Shown: positions 48,393 to 59,484 of the stretch, piece by piece | Position numbering within the stretch: the first letter of the stretch is position 1 | Layout: each line of letters starts with the position of its first letter | Notes under the pieces: generated by a model | What the model was told of the DNA's origin: nothing | Databases searched by the model: none | Seen by the model: only the letters and a program-made list of their open reading frames with translations | Assembly: GCF_000150275.1 (NCBI RefSeq) | Contig: NW_002060953.1 | Coordinates: 1,276,510-1,340,509, forward strand | Direction of reading: 5' to 3' | Source of the DNA: Trichoplax adhaerens | Taxonomy: Eukaryota > Placozoa > Uniplacotomia > Trichoplacea > Trichoplacidae | DNA length: 64,000 nt | Translations under genes and position numbers: made by a program

Positions 48393-49579
48393 GAAAATCG
48401 TTCTATTAAATTACTAACTGTTAATCTTTGCTTGCAGGAGTAACGTTCTGTTTTATTTATGAAATACTATTTTAAATTCACTTCTATTTTGTAATATAGA
48501 ATCTTAAATTCTTAAGATTATCAAGACGAAATATAACTTAATCTAATATTGACTTAAGACTATCCGGATATTTTATTGTACATGTGATTTGTTCTTATGG
48601 CGTCTAATTTGGAAATATTTACTAGCAATTTTGAGATCATTGTGTGGACAAAAATTCTTAGACTAGATAGCTGGCTGAATTCAGTAATTGTATCTGAGTA
48701 AATCAATAATCAAGGAAAATTACTAAGCTTTATAGCAAAATATATTCAACAATCGTATTTTTTTAAAGATCTAGTTTATTTTAAATATCAGCTTTTACAG
48801 ATTAGATTTTCGATTTATATGCTTACTAAAACACGATTTTTCCAAAATGGCGCTGATATACGTACAGAGAAAATACTGTGGTTTTCTATGCAGCATTCGA
48901 TATGTTTAAAATTTAATTTTTGAACAATTAGCTTAAAGAATAATTTAAATCCTGCATGTCAATTAAACAAATTTTTAGACAATATGCTCATGTAATATAT
49001 CAAAATCAATCTCTATAAGCTAATATAATGTAAGTGAGTAATTTATTAACTTTCGCTATATTAAAACATAAATCTACCTTAAGTAGTATCCAGAATTAAT
49101 CTTTTGTGTCGCCATGAGGTAATGCCTTTGTGATAAAATATCTTTTCGAAACTAAAACAAGAACTACAGTTTCTTGTAAACTTCACTTCATTGCATAAGT
49201 TGGGCTCATCTAACTATTATCAATGACTATCACTAAGCTAACTTCTATCAATATTTATATCTCGGCATCTTAATATATGTAAACATCTCAATAGTTTTGG
49301 TACAATACGTACTATAATCTACTTGTGCAAATAGATACTTCTTCAATTTTACAATCTCACATACAATTTATCCACTTTCGTACAATAATTGAAGTATTCG
49401 ATATATTTGGGGATATAATGTAATTTGTACAAGACCGCAAACGCGAACATTGACCTGTTGAATAGATTCTCAAAATGCTTACCCAAACTAGTTTAAAATA
49501 ATACCGGATGTTTCAATCTTGATAGTTGCCAACTCTAGATGTATGTAGGGTTTTCCTATTCTAGCCATATCTAGCATAT
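48393..49579 (+). repeat. Duplicated block, copy B (empty site)
   Basis: Matches 45375-46020 plus 46614-47165. The LTR present in copy A is missing and a single gtgag remains at 49034-49038. Copy B departs from copy A at about 49580, just before the fold-back element. Confidence 0.9.
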
Positions 49580-49583
49580 CTGT

Positions 49584-51003
49584 GTGTAGTAAGGACTAAA
49601 AGTAGAGTCCTTTATAGCTTTTAGTATGTAACTAGTACTTGTTACGGAGCAAAGCACCGTACTTGCTAACTAAATTGAGTTTGTCAGTATTTAGCTAATG
49701 GATCATATTGGTAAGTGATAATTGAAATTAAGAATATTAATGTCTAGATTGCTAGACAATAAAAGGCATAATTGTATTTGCAATTAATTAGTAGAGCCTA
49801 TATACAGTAGATATTAATAATGGCGACACGTTAGCACCCACTACAAATCATGTAAATCTTATATTGTCAAGTTACTATGTATGCACCATAAATTTAGTGG
49901 AATGGTATAAAAGGACGAGCGAATGCTCAGTTCCTGAGTTCCATATTAGATCGTGTACGAGAAGGTACTCGGCTACTCTACTAATAAAAACTATACTAAT
50001 CTTTTAGAACGGTCTTATCCCTGTGTGACCGAAAGTAGTAAAGAACTACCATACAGTAGGTCTCCAGGTGTAGTGGAGCAAGGCATCAGTAATCTATTAG
50101 TTTAGTTTAGTCTAGTAGTTCGCAACATAAGTTTGTGACAGTACTATTTTACTATAGAAAATACCTAGAAAGTGATAGTGTCTTTAAGTTTTACCCTGCC
50201 AAATCATCATGTCGCCCCATCTTTTCTTCTTCATTATTTTACAAGGTATTAAAACAATATAGATTACTATACAAGTAGCCCTAGAGCAAATGCCTAATCT
50301 AAAGAAAGGGCGTTTGATCGTCCATTCAAATTGTTACTAAATTTAACTTAGTAGCAAAACCCTATCCTTAGAGAAAGGGGATTTATAACATGACGGCAAA
50401 GTACTATAATGTAGTCTATCATCGTACAGTTATAGTACAACCTGATGCTAAAACATCAACTGTCAATACTCAGCGATGCTAATGTCAGAAAAGTAATCGT
50501 GATAGTCATAAAAAATTTTTTAATTAGCTAAGTAGCGATTACTGTAATCTTTACAAAATCCCGCTTATCCAAAAATTTATATGATTATTTCGACTACTTT
50601 TCTGACATTAGCATTGCTGAGTATTCGTGAGTATTGACAGTTGATGTTTTAGCGTCAGATTGTACGGTAACTGTACGATTATAGACTTCATATACAGTAC
50701 TTTATCGTCATGTTATAAATCCCCTTTCTCTAAGGATAGGGTTTTGTTACTAAGTCAAATTTTGTTACAATTTGAATAGACGATAAAACGCCGTTTCTCT
50801 AGATTAGGCATTTGCTCTAATGGTACTTATATAGTAATCTATATAATACCTTGTAAAATAATGAAGAAGATAAGACGGCGACATGATGATTTGGCAGGGT
50901 AAAACTTAAAGACACTATCATTTTCTAGGTATTTTGTATAGTAAAATAATACTAGTTGCGTACTAAAAGCTATAAAGGACTCTACTTTTAGTCCTTTACT
51001 GCA
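49584..51003. mobile_element. Fold-back transposon with ~430-bp arms, split by an LTR
   Basis: Left arm 49584-49639 plus 50146-50512; right arm about 50580-51003; the arms are near-perfect reverse complements around a spacer of about 65 bp. Ends read GTGTAGTAAGGACTAAAAG and CTTTTAGTCCTTTACT. Removing the LTR and one target copy leaves about 915 bp. No transposase frame is present. The right arm equals the right ends of the longer elements at 25819 and 61753. The flanks give no convincing target duplication. Likely a non-autonomous fold-back DNA element. Confidence 0.8.
49640..50140 (+). repeat. LTR-A-type solo LTR nested in the fold-back element
   Basis: The 501-bp element TGTTACGGAGC...GTTTGTGACA is flanked by the perfect duplication gtact (49635-49639 and 50141-50145). 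The uninterrupted site is readable, reversed, in the right arm of the host element. 5' hairpin CGGAGC-aaa-GCACCG (one mismatch). The 3' hairpin is weak here. TATAAAAG at 49906-49913, AATAAA at 49983-49988. Confidence 0.9.
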
Positions 51004-52575
51004 ACATGTATTACATTCTCAAATCTTTGTCCAGTTTGATTTGATTTACTCCATTGACAAATCAACAGTTCGGATTGGCGTCGGCGAAATTTAAGATTAT
51101 TAGTAAAGGCTAATGATTAAATTCAATCGAAATACTCTTATTTTACTAAACTTTAAAAATTATATTATATATTAAGTTATTGAATTAAAATGAATATTCT
51201 ACTTACGAAATCTATGAGGATTGTCTTATCAATACTAAATCCATTTGAAACTAGATTATATTGACATTTATTCTTGCGCAGTTTGCAGTGATTAATATAT
51301 TGTTTTAATAATGAAAGATGCTTTCTAGAAATCCTAATATCGTTTTAAAATATTTATGTTGACAATTGTTGAATTGATGATTCACTATTATTAGTTTTTA
51401 CGAGATATAGTAGGAAAAATTTCAATATTGACTTCAAAAATCTAACAAAACTGAAGGATTCCTTCAAAAACAGTAGAAAGCTTTATTAATTATAATTATG
51501 TATACTTCTATGTTATATATTGTTGTATGACAAGAGATCATAATAACTGTAGATATTGATATTGTCTTAAATAATTTAAATTAAAAGATTAATAATTTTT
51601 ATGTAATTGTTTACAAACTATTTTTCTTTTTTAGGGGGTGGAAATAACTTAAATAGCAGAAAATAGCAAATATCACTAGTCAAGAGACTAGTTTTATCAC
51701 AAATCGTTTTGCTAAGTTTATCGGTACTTGTGAATATTTTTCTGGTACTTCTATGTTTTGGTTTAATTTTTAAAATATTTTAATGAATTAATAAGCTATG
51801 ATAACATTTAATCATTGATATTAAGTTAAAAGTCGCAATGATTATAGTATGGTATTGTCGTTTAATTAAACTTCGTTGAAAAGTAATAGATTTAGAAACT
51901 TTGTAGTAATAGTACTGCGAACAACATTAAGATAGGCTTAAATATCTGGTAAAGCAATGCAGGTGTTATGTAACCATAGCAAATATTTATTTTCAAGTCA
52001 ACGAGTCAAATACAGCTGTGTCTATAATATATGCTCATAAATTAATACAGCATAGCGTAAGAAAAGAAGTTTAATTTATGCAGTAAATAAACAGTAATGA
52101 CGTCGTTAAGACACATTGGGGCATTCTTAAGAAGCTAACTTAAAGACTCCTTTGTAGATCAGAACAGGGCTTGATTAATGCACTTAAATGTCAGTTTATG
52201 CAATGTACGTTCATATATATTTTTTGTACCGTAAATTATGATTCATGCAAAAACTGACTATAGTTTTTCATAAGTTCATTAAAATAATTATATTCATTGA
52301 TATCAAACTATTATGATTTATCGAATTTGATCATCATGGGACATGGATAAGATACGTAAATATTTTTTTGTTTGCTGATGATTAAACAATACTCATGTTT
52401 TATGTAGTAATAAATTCCATAGTCGTAATGGTTAACATTCATCACGAACACCGTACATTATGTCCAATTACATCAACTATTTATTATCTTCCTAAATTAG
52501 CTACTACTTCAGTTAACAAATCGCACTTATTTAGTTCTCTATAGCTCATACATTTAATACTAGAATTAAGAAGTG
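51004..52575. other. Upstream region of receptor 5
   Basis: No gene or repeat recognised. A pyrimidine-rich tract followed by TTTTTTAG near 51623-51634 could be a splice acceptor of an untranslated exon; unsupported otherwise. Confidence 0.35.
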
Positions 52576-53589
52576 ATGGAAAACAATATCTCTAGTGCTG
52601 CTGTAAATGGAACTGCAATGGAAGTCAATGTCACAGATAAAACACCTTCTTTCATAGTGCCCCAAAATAGTGTCGAATTATGGACAGCTATTGGAGTTAT
52701 TGCAGTAATTACTAATTCAGTTCTTTTTTTAAGTTTAATTTTATCGCGTTCATTGCGAAATCAATCTCATGTTATAATCAGTAGTTCTTTTGTAATTGGC
52801 ATCCTCTTTGGTGGAATATATATTTTACCAAGATGGGCTGCATTTGACTACTTTCGGCAATTTGGTTTAATTTGTTCTATTATGCCATTACTTGGTTCAG
52901 CATTTTTGCTGAATTATAACTTACATCAATGTTTTACGAGTTTGGATAGATATTTTGCCGTTAAATGGCCTATAAAGTATCGACGTAAAGTGCATAAAAG
53001 GTTATATTTATACATCGTAGTGATTTTATGGGTATTTTCCTTTGCAACAGCATTTATACCAGCTATGACATTTCGACCGCTATCTAGTAGTCATTGTGTT
53101 GTTCATTCTGGAAATTTTCTTGCAGAGCGAATTTTTGCCTACTGGAAATTCTTAGGTTGGTTTTTTGTCCCTGTAACAGTAATTGTCTTTTGCTATTCCC
53201 AAACCTTTTACATGATTTATAGCAAGCGAAAGAAATCCGTTGCACCAAGTATTAGCTGCAACTATAGGCTTGGAAAAACAACCAGTAAGAAAACAATTAA
53301 TGCATCTATACAAATGGGTATACTAGCAGCCATATTTATTGTGATGATGCTACCTTATACTTGTGGATTTATTATCAGTGAATTCGGCAGGATATTACCG
53401 ATATCAGTTCAGTTTATTCTTAATATGCAGTTTATTACTCGATACATTGCATTTTCTTACCCAGCTATCAATCCATTATTGTATGCTTACTTTGTAGATA
53501 CTATTAGGCATGCTTTTCTGAATCTATTTCGTCTACAGAAAAGTAAATCATCGATTATTCCTAAAATTAGTCAAGTTGCTTCCGGATAA
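52576..53589 (+). CDS. Receptor 5: class A GPCR
   Basis: A 337-residue, single-exon receptor. The frame opens one codon earlier at GTG, but the ATG at 52576 is the natural start. N-glycosylation sequons at N4, N11 and N18. Membrane segments lie at about 35-56, 64-87, 101-123, 142-164, 186-215, 245-268 and 278-306. Marks: Asn47 in TM1, Cys100-Cys174, NLHQC at 115-119, a full DRY at 124-126, MLP at 258-260 in TM6 and NPLLY at 299-303. No TM2 Asp and no CWxP. Very similar to receptors 2 and 6 in TM2 (SSFVIGILFGGIY), ICL2 (VKWPI.YR) and TM6 (ASIQMG). The short C-tail has Ser but no Cys. Ligand unknown; among receptors 2-6 it looks the most canonical. Confidence 0.95.
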   Translation: MENNISSAAVNGTAMEVNVTDKTPSFIVPQNSVELWTAIGVIAVITNSVLFLSLILSRSLRNQSHVIISSSFVIGILFGGIYILPRWAAFDYFRQFGLICSIMPLLGSAFLLNYNLHQCFTSLDRYFAVKWPIKYRRKVHKRLYLYIVVILWVFSFATAFIPAMTFRPLSSSHCVVHSGNFLAERIFAYWKFLGWFFVPVTVIVFCYSQTFYMIYSKRKKSVAPSISCNYRLGKTTSKKTINASIQMGILAAIFIVMMLPYTCGFIISEFGRILPISVQFILNMQFITRYIAFSYPAINPLLYAYFVDTIRHAFLNLFRLQKSKSSIIPKISQVASG

Positions 53590-55152
53590 TTGATTGAAAT
53601 GTTAATTTAAATTTTAAAAATCGAAGGTTCATTTCTGATTATTTTAAAGATCGCTGTTATTGTTAGATAGTTTTGTATGAACTGGAATGTGAAAAATTAA
53701 GTAAAGAATTAAGTGAATCATAACTTATAAGCGATTATTTTTTTCATGCTAGAAATTATTCATCCCAATGTAAAAACTCTATTCTGAAATTTAGTCTTAA
53801 AAGCCACTTCAATCTTGACCTAATAATCGATATATTTTAGTAATACTAAAAACCAATCTAAATTATGCTTTACTATAAATTATAATACTGTTATAAGTAG
53901 GAAAAATAGTAATAATGTTCCATAAGAGCACAAATGAATATTAGCGAGTATCTTATCAAATAATTCAAAGAGATGACTTAGCTTATGGTAAATGTGAGAA
54001 AAATTATTTTGTTAAATATCTTTTAAGCACTAATCTCAATAATTGCAGGTCTAAAGGGAAAATATGTATCTCATTCAATTACCAAATAGTTATACAGACT
54101 TTAAGAATGATTCCTTTGAATTAGAATATTAAATCAAATGCTAAACTTCTAATCCGTAAAAGGTACATGTTTAATAGCCACCTAAAGTAAATGAAATTAC
54201 GCATTCGAACTATAATTTTCGTTTAAATCAAGAACAATTTTTGTGACAATTTCTATTATTTTATGCTATTATATCTCGTATACTTTTGAACATTGAAATT
54301 AAGAAATAGTATTTTGCAAAATTTAGGTGTATTGGTGTGCCATGAGTAGTACTACATATATGCAAAATATACTTGAGATCCAAAAATTAAAAAAATTTCT
54401 TATTCAATCGCTAACAAACTTTATATTGGCGATATTTGCTCAACTACTTTAATCAATAAGCTTTAGATCAGCTTTATTTAATTCCGTATAAATATCATCA
54501 GTATGGAAAGATTAGATTTGAAGAGTGGAATATTATTACCACTTAGAAATTTTACGGACTAAAAACATTAATTTAACATCGAAGATAAATAGAAAAATTT
54601 ATCAAATCATTATAAGTCCGATATATGGCAACAACATCAACATTATAACTTTCAGTAAGATTCTCGGTAGAATATTTTGCATAGATGTACTAAATTTTTT
54701 CAAGAAGCTAATAATAGCAATTTCTGACGAGTCTGATGTAGCTATGAAAAATTCCATGCCTTGAACAACTTTTGAGGATTTCAAATGAAAATAAACGAAA
54801 ATATTTATGCTACCCAAATATCTATGTTTTCAAATAAAGCTTTCACTTAATCCTTTAATGTACTTTTTATTTGAAAATATAATATTCTTAAGAAGTTAAT
54901 GAAAAAATATAATAATATAATCTAGTCACTAAGATTATTTATATTTATACGTCACATATCTATGGTTTCATATACGTACAGAGTAGGGTGGAATCGAGTA
55001 TCATTCTTCTTCTAACGTAAACATTGATTTTGATAGCATTAAACATTTACTTTAACTAATTATAAGATTGCAGGTTCGATCCAAATATATTACCAAATAA
55101 TCTTGGTATTACGAATGATATATACGAAAAATTTTCGAGTGTAATAATAGAC
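53590..55152. other. Intergenic, nothing recognised
   Basis: No gene. The frames at 54525-54764 (plus, GTG start) and 54602-54817 (minus) overlap each other and have no features. A 'ggttcgatcc' at about 55074 looks like a tRNA B-box, but no cloverleaf fits around it. Confidence 0.4.
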
Positions 55153-55716
55153 TGTCACAAATCAGCTTTGTGACAAAGATAATTTAAAACAAATCTCTAA
55201 ATTACTATAGTCCTCCGGATTCAGTATCCCTTTAGTATCTCACGAGAACTTTGACGCTTTGTTTCTACATTAAACAACTATAGAACTCCTTTATTATTCA
55301 ACTATCTGCCAAGCTTAATACCCTTTGACAGCAGCTTTCATGTATGAGTCATAACAGTTCATGAAATTTAGTTCATATTGGATGGCTAAATTAATATAGA
55401 AATCATTTATAACCTTAGACATTTACTGAATGATTCTTTTTAATTAGATTACAGTATGTCCATACACAGAATTATTTATCGTATCACCTATAATTGAATA
55501 TTTTTAGGATATTCATGACAAGCGTTACAAGACAACCCTATAATCAATTAACTTTAGCTACCGTATAAGAACTCTTACTACAGTACAGCATAATTTACTG
55601 TAATAAAATAATAACTACCGTAGTTCTTCCTGTTAGTCATTATTAGTTATCTCCACATATAAATGTTGACCACTAAATTTAGTTATTTACTCTTCATTGT
55701 TATTCGCACCGTAATA
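55153..55716 (-). repeat. LTR-C solo LTR
   Basis: On the minus strand the element ends with a perfect 9-bp hairpin: on the plus strand TGTCACAAA (55153-55161), tcagc, TTTGTGACA (55167-55175). It aligns with 41575-42010 reversed and with 30590-30990. Its 5' end near 55716 is eroded and the flanks (tagac, gcccc) show no duplication. Confidence 0.7.
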
Positions 55717-56301
55717 GCCCCTTATTCTAATATTAAAATTGCTTCTAAAAGCAATCAAATTAGCTCAAATTGACTTTTCTATTTTTCTCCTTATTGTGAC
55801 ACACTACATCAGCTCTATTACCAACTTATAACGACATTTATAGGCAGCTACCGGTAAAGTTTTTTGACTGTACTTTACTGTTGGTTAAGAACTTACTCTA
55901 GTATTACGTAGCTAGTATCTCTAATTATCACATACGGAAGTTGTGCGGTGAATATTTACTGTTACACTCACAGTTGCGATAGACTTATATTAAGATGTAA
56001 TTTCTTCATTCATATACGATACGGTATTTATTATCGCTTTAAGTAATAAACCCGTAGCATTTCAAAATGAGAATGACCAGACCATTTAAGAACTCGATAC
56101 ATGTATTACTTTTGATGTATTAAGCACCGATACAAAAATAGTCAAGCATCCTTATATAAATATGTGATAAGCTTTATAAATTATTTATAGCTAATTTTTA
56201 TTTACTCATAAAGGATCGAAAATTTTCCCTAATGATGTAGTTTTTATTGCAGGCGTATATAACTTCTGCAGTATACCTAATAAATTCTATGAATAAAATG
56301 T
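55717..56301. other. Spacer between two LTRs
   Basis: No gene. TGTGACACACTACATCAG at about 55795 resembles an LTR start, but no partner end was found. Confidence 0.35.
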
Positions 56302-56925
56302 TGTGACAGTGTTACATACTGTAATAGTGTAGAAATATCTATCTTAGGATAATTCTGTTAGCCTATCCTTATTTAGTTAACTTCTAATTTGGATATACTG
56401 TGTTCTAATATAGCACTAACTTTTTCGATAGTGACACATATACACATACTGAAATTAATAGTTATAATAGGGAATGCAAATCATCTGCTTACAGTTTGAA
56501 TCATTGTGATTGTAACTTACTTATGATAGATTGTAAATTATCGTGGAAATGTTCCGTGATAGAACATATCATAATCTGACGATTCTGTATTAGTCATCAG
56601 ATGTCTATGTTCGTAAATACTGTTGTCTGCAATAAGGGAGCAGTAGCTATGATTAATATCTAATTCAATGAATGATTCCAAAGTTAATCGTACTATGATT
56701 AATGAACTATTAAGGAATAGTATATAAATGCAGTATATCAAGTAATAAAGTGGATTCTTAAACTAAGCGTTTAACGTAAAATACTGGGCGTTAAGTCTTT
56801 GTGTAGTCTGCTATAAGAGCAAAAGTGTTTCTGATAGAGCAGATATCGTTCCTTGATACGTGGTTCAAGGAATTGACTTATTGATCGTACATTACGTTAT
56901 CTTGTTGCAAAGCTGTTTTGTGATA
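56302..56925 (+). repeat. LTR-B solo LTR
   Basis: The 624-bp element TGTGACAGTGTTACA...TTTTGTGATA (terminal CA changed to TA) has flanks aatgt and aatgc, a 4-of-5 target duplication. TATATAAAT at 56721-56728, AATAAA at 56744-56749. The 3' end is the family hairpin TGTTGCAAA-gctgt-TTTGTGATA. Same family as 10493-11121 and 33422-34050, opposite orientation. The minus frame at 56538-56741 lies inside it. Confidence 0.82.
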
Positions 56926-57116
56926 AATGCACACTTTTCCTTTATATAACAGAAGCCGTCATTTAGCTTAACGTAAATTTACTGTGTTTACCATTTGTTG
57001 CAATATTTAGTACTATGATCGGGATGTAGTACGAGTATGTCATACATAGTCAGGATTCAACTTTAATTTTCGGCTTTGTTACCTCTAATCCTTCATGAAG
57101 AATTCCTATCATAATA

Positions 57117-57426
57117 TTATAATAGAGATTCAGTGACATGCTTTCTTTTTTTAGTGATACCTTATTTTGTGATTGCAGTCACTACACTTTGTTTTTCTAG
57201 CCCGGACCAGGGTTTCTTACGTTCTTTACGATGAATCCTCAGCTTGTGCTCTTTCACGTCCGGAACTTTGTGCGTTCCGCGACATTTATTCTATTATCTT
57301 GTTTACTATTTATATGCTAACTTCTTTTTACATAATTTTTATATTCACATAAGAACTATTTTCGGTTACTTACTATTTTATTATGCAGCAATTTGTAACA
57401 GATTGCTTAATCAATTTTCTATCTAG
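57117..57426 (+). pseudogene. Possible receptor relic (TM4-TM5)
   Basis: One frame (57117-57233) gives a TM4-like run CFLFLVIPYFVIAVTTLCF and stops. The next frame continues with two Cys in an ECL2-like loop and a TM5-like run DIYSIILFTIYMLTSFYII, then an in-frame stop. The order and spacing of TM4, Cys-bearing loop and TM5 fit a GPCR, and the site lies between receptors 5 and 6. No DRY, TM6 or TM7 motif is recognisable, so the call is tentative. The frames at 57244-57426 and 57480-57689 are then out-of-frame shadows. Confidence 0.3.
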
Positions 57427-59484
57427 TAAATTAAAAATAAGTATATTAATGTGATTTTACTTTATTAAAGTAGCACAGAATGGCAGGTAATTGCAACAAT
57501 CCTCATATTTCTGGTAGATTACTTTTGTTAGTAACAGCAATTGCATCGGTTATTTTTCCTATGCGTCCGCATTGCGCGATAATTTTAAAAAGTAGAGCAT
57601 TAGAAAGATTAGGTAAATTATTTTGGAAGGAACGTAGCTCTATTACTCGTAAAGGAATTATTACTATATCAAACTGGAAAATAGTATAGTAGGTAAAATC
57701 GATAAAACAATTCTTCGTTGAGAAATGCCTGTCCTCAAATTAATCTTGTTAATTAATTTCTGTAGTAGTGATAGGCAATTGTTTACTGTCGTATTGCTAA
57801 TTTTAATAGTTCTTTTATGTTTGCATGTCGCTTGAAACGGATTATTAAAGTATCCTTAGAACGACTACAATATTTGCATTACACTTAGGGCCACAAACAG
57901 ATTGTGGTCTTTAGCGTAAAGCAGCGTTACATAAAATTATGAAATTGATACATATTTTTGATTTCTGTTTTTCAATGACTGTTAAAGCAACCAAAATTCG
58001 CTAATTAACGATGATTACTCTGTATACCCACAAATGTTCCTAAAGTAAAAAGGCTTTGGCCCAATTTTTTCTCAGATATACTGAAACAAAAATACGAGCT
58101 TATTGGATATTGTACTTGTTATATCTTTAATCAATATGATGACGCAGACTGACACATAGATAGATCCCTGTAAAGAATATACCTTTTTATTTTATGGGCT
58201 TAACCTTATATACCAGCCCACTTATAGCTTGTACCGTACTGTTAGTAATACATAATACCAGATATTTAGGCTTCTTTACATACGCGTTACTGTACCAGAT
58301 CTTCTGAATAATTGCAATCATCTGGTAACTAATCTACAGTTCTGTTATATCACTGTCCACATAACGACACATGGTACTGTAAGTGAAAATCTAAGCAAGA
58401 ACTGATAAATTCTATCAGTTGTACGGGACGAAAAACTATTGTTTGTAAAGCCCGAGCTATGTGCATGTAGTTGATATTCTTACTCGCATTAAAGTGTCAA
58501 AGATGGAAATTTGATTCCGGATAACATCAATACTTAGATATTGTACATTGCATAATTATGGTTGTTTAGAAGTAAACATAGTGACTTTTGAATTTTCAGA
58601 ATTAATGTCGTACCGTGCATGTTTCCTTTTTCTTGCCTTGTATGGAAAAGTAATTGACGTTTTGCTTAAATCGATAATTTCGCATCACATAGTCCTTACC
58701 TCATTCTATTTTCCTAACTTCATGTTGCAAACAATTTATAATAATTGTAATCCAGACTTACAAATCTGGAAAAATTTAGAATTTTACTATTGTCAGTCTA
58801 CTATATGCTTTATCGCTAGCAAATGTACCAGAAATACCAGATTTACAGTAAAATGAATTTATACGCCAATTAATTGCCAACTGAATGGGAAAGAACTATT
58901 TGTTACTTAAGAGCAGATTTTTAATCGCTATCTTAGGGATTCGACAGTTTCATTTATATATCTGTAATTTAAGATGTATTTTTCGATATGCTTTAAAATA
59001 TGAAGTATTAAGTTTTTTTACTAAGATTTGAATTTGAACTATCTACATTAAAATAAAATGATTGCTCGAAAGATACAGTTGGATTTTCAAAGTTTTTCTT
59101 TTATTATTGATGCAGTGATAGAAAACATAACGATGGCTATAACAGTAGACTTTATAATGGTCAATTTACATAACTTATTAGTTATACGCAGCTGAATCTA
59201 TAACCTATTTAATATTGCTATTCATGGCTCGATCTTATCCTTTCTCAAAATAATGCTCTAGGCTATTACAGCATGTAGATAAGTAATAAATCATTCAAGC
59301 TATCAGAAGACTCCTTAAGCAATTTGAAATCATACTATGAACAAATGTCTCCACCTTTGTAAATTTGAAATTAGAAGGAATTTTTAAGTCTGACTCAGTT
59401 TGCAAGGTGGTAGGTAGATCTAGAAATTTGTCGAAAATTTGGCGATCAAAAGATGCAGTCATTATAGTGAACTTTGCAGAAGGC
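57427..59484. other. Upstream region of receptor 6
   Basis: No secure gene. The frame at 58548-58856 (102 codons, TTG start) has hydrophobic patches but no motif. In front of receptor 6 the frame stays open for 40 codons without an ATG, and TTTGCAG at 59473-59479 could be a splice acceptor 5 nt before the start codon. Confidence 0.35.

Noticed and set aside
55071-55085. tRNA B-box-like 'ggttcgatcc'
   Set aside because: No A-box at the right distance and no cloverleaf can be drawn.
59365-59484. Forty extra N-terminal codons on receptor 6
   Set aside because: They begin at a TTG and do not resemble a receptor N-terminus; the first ATG is at 59485.
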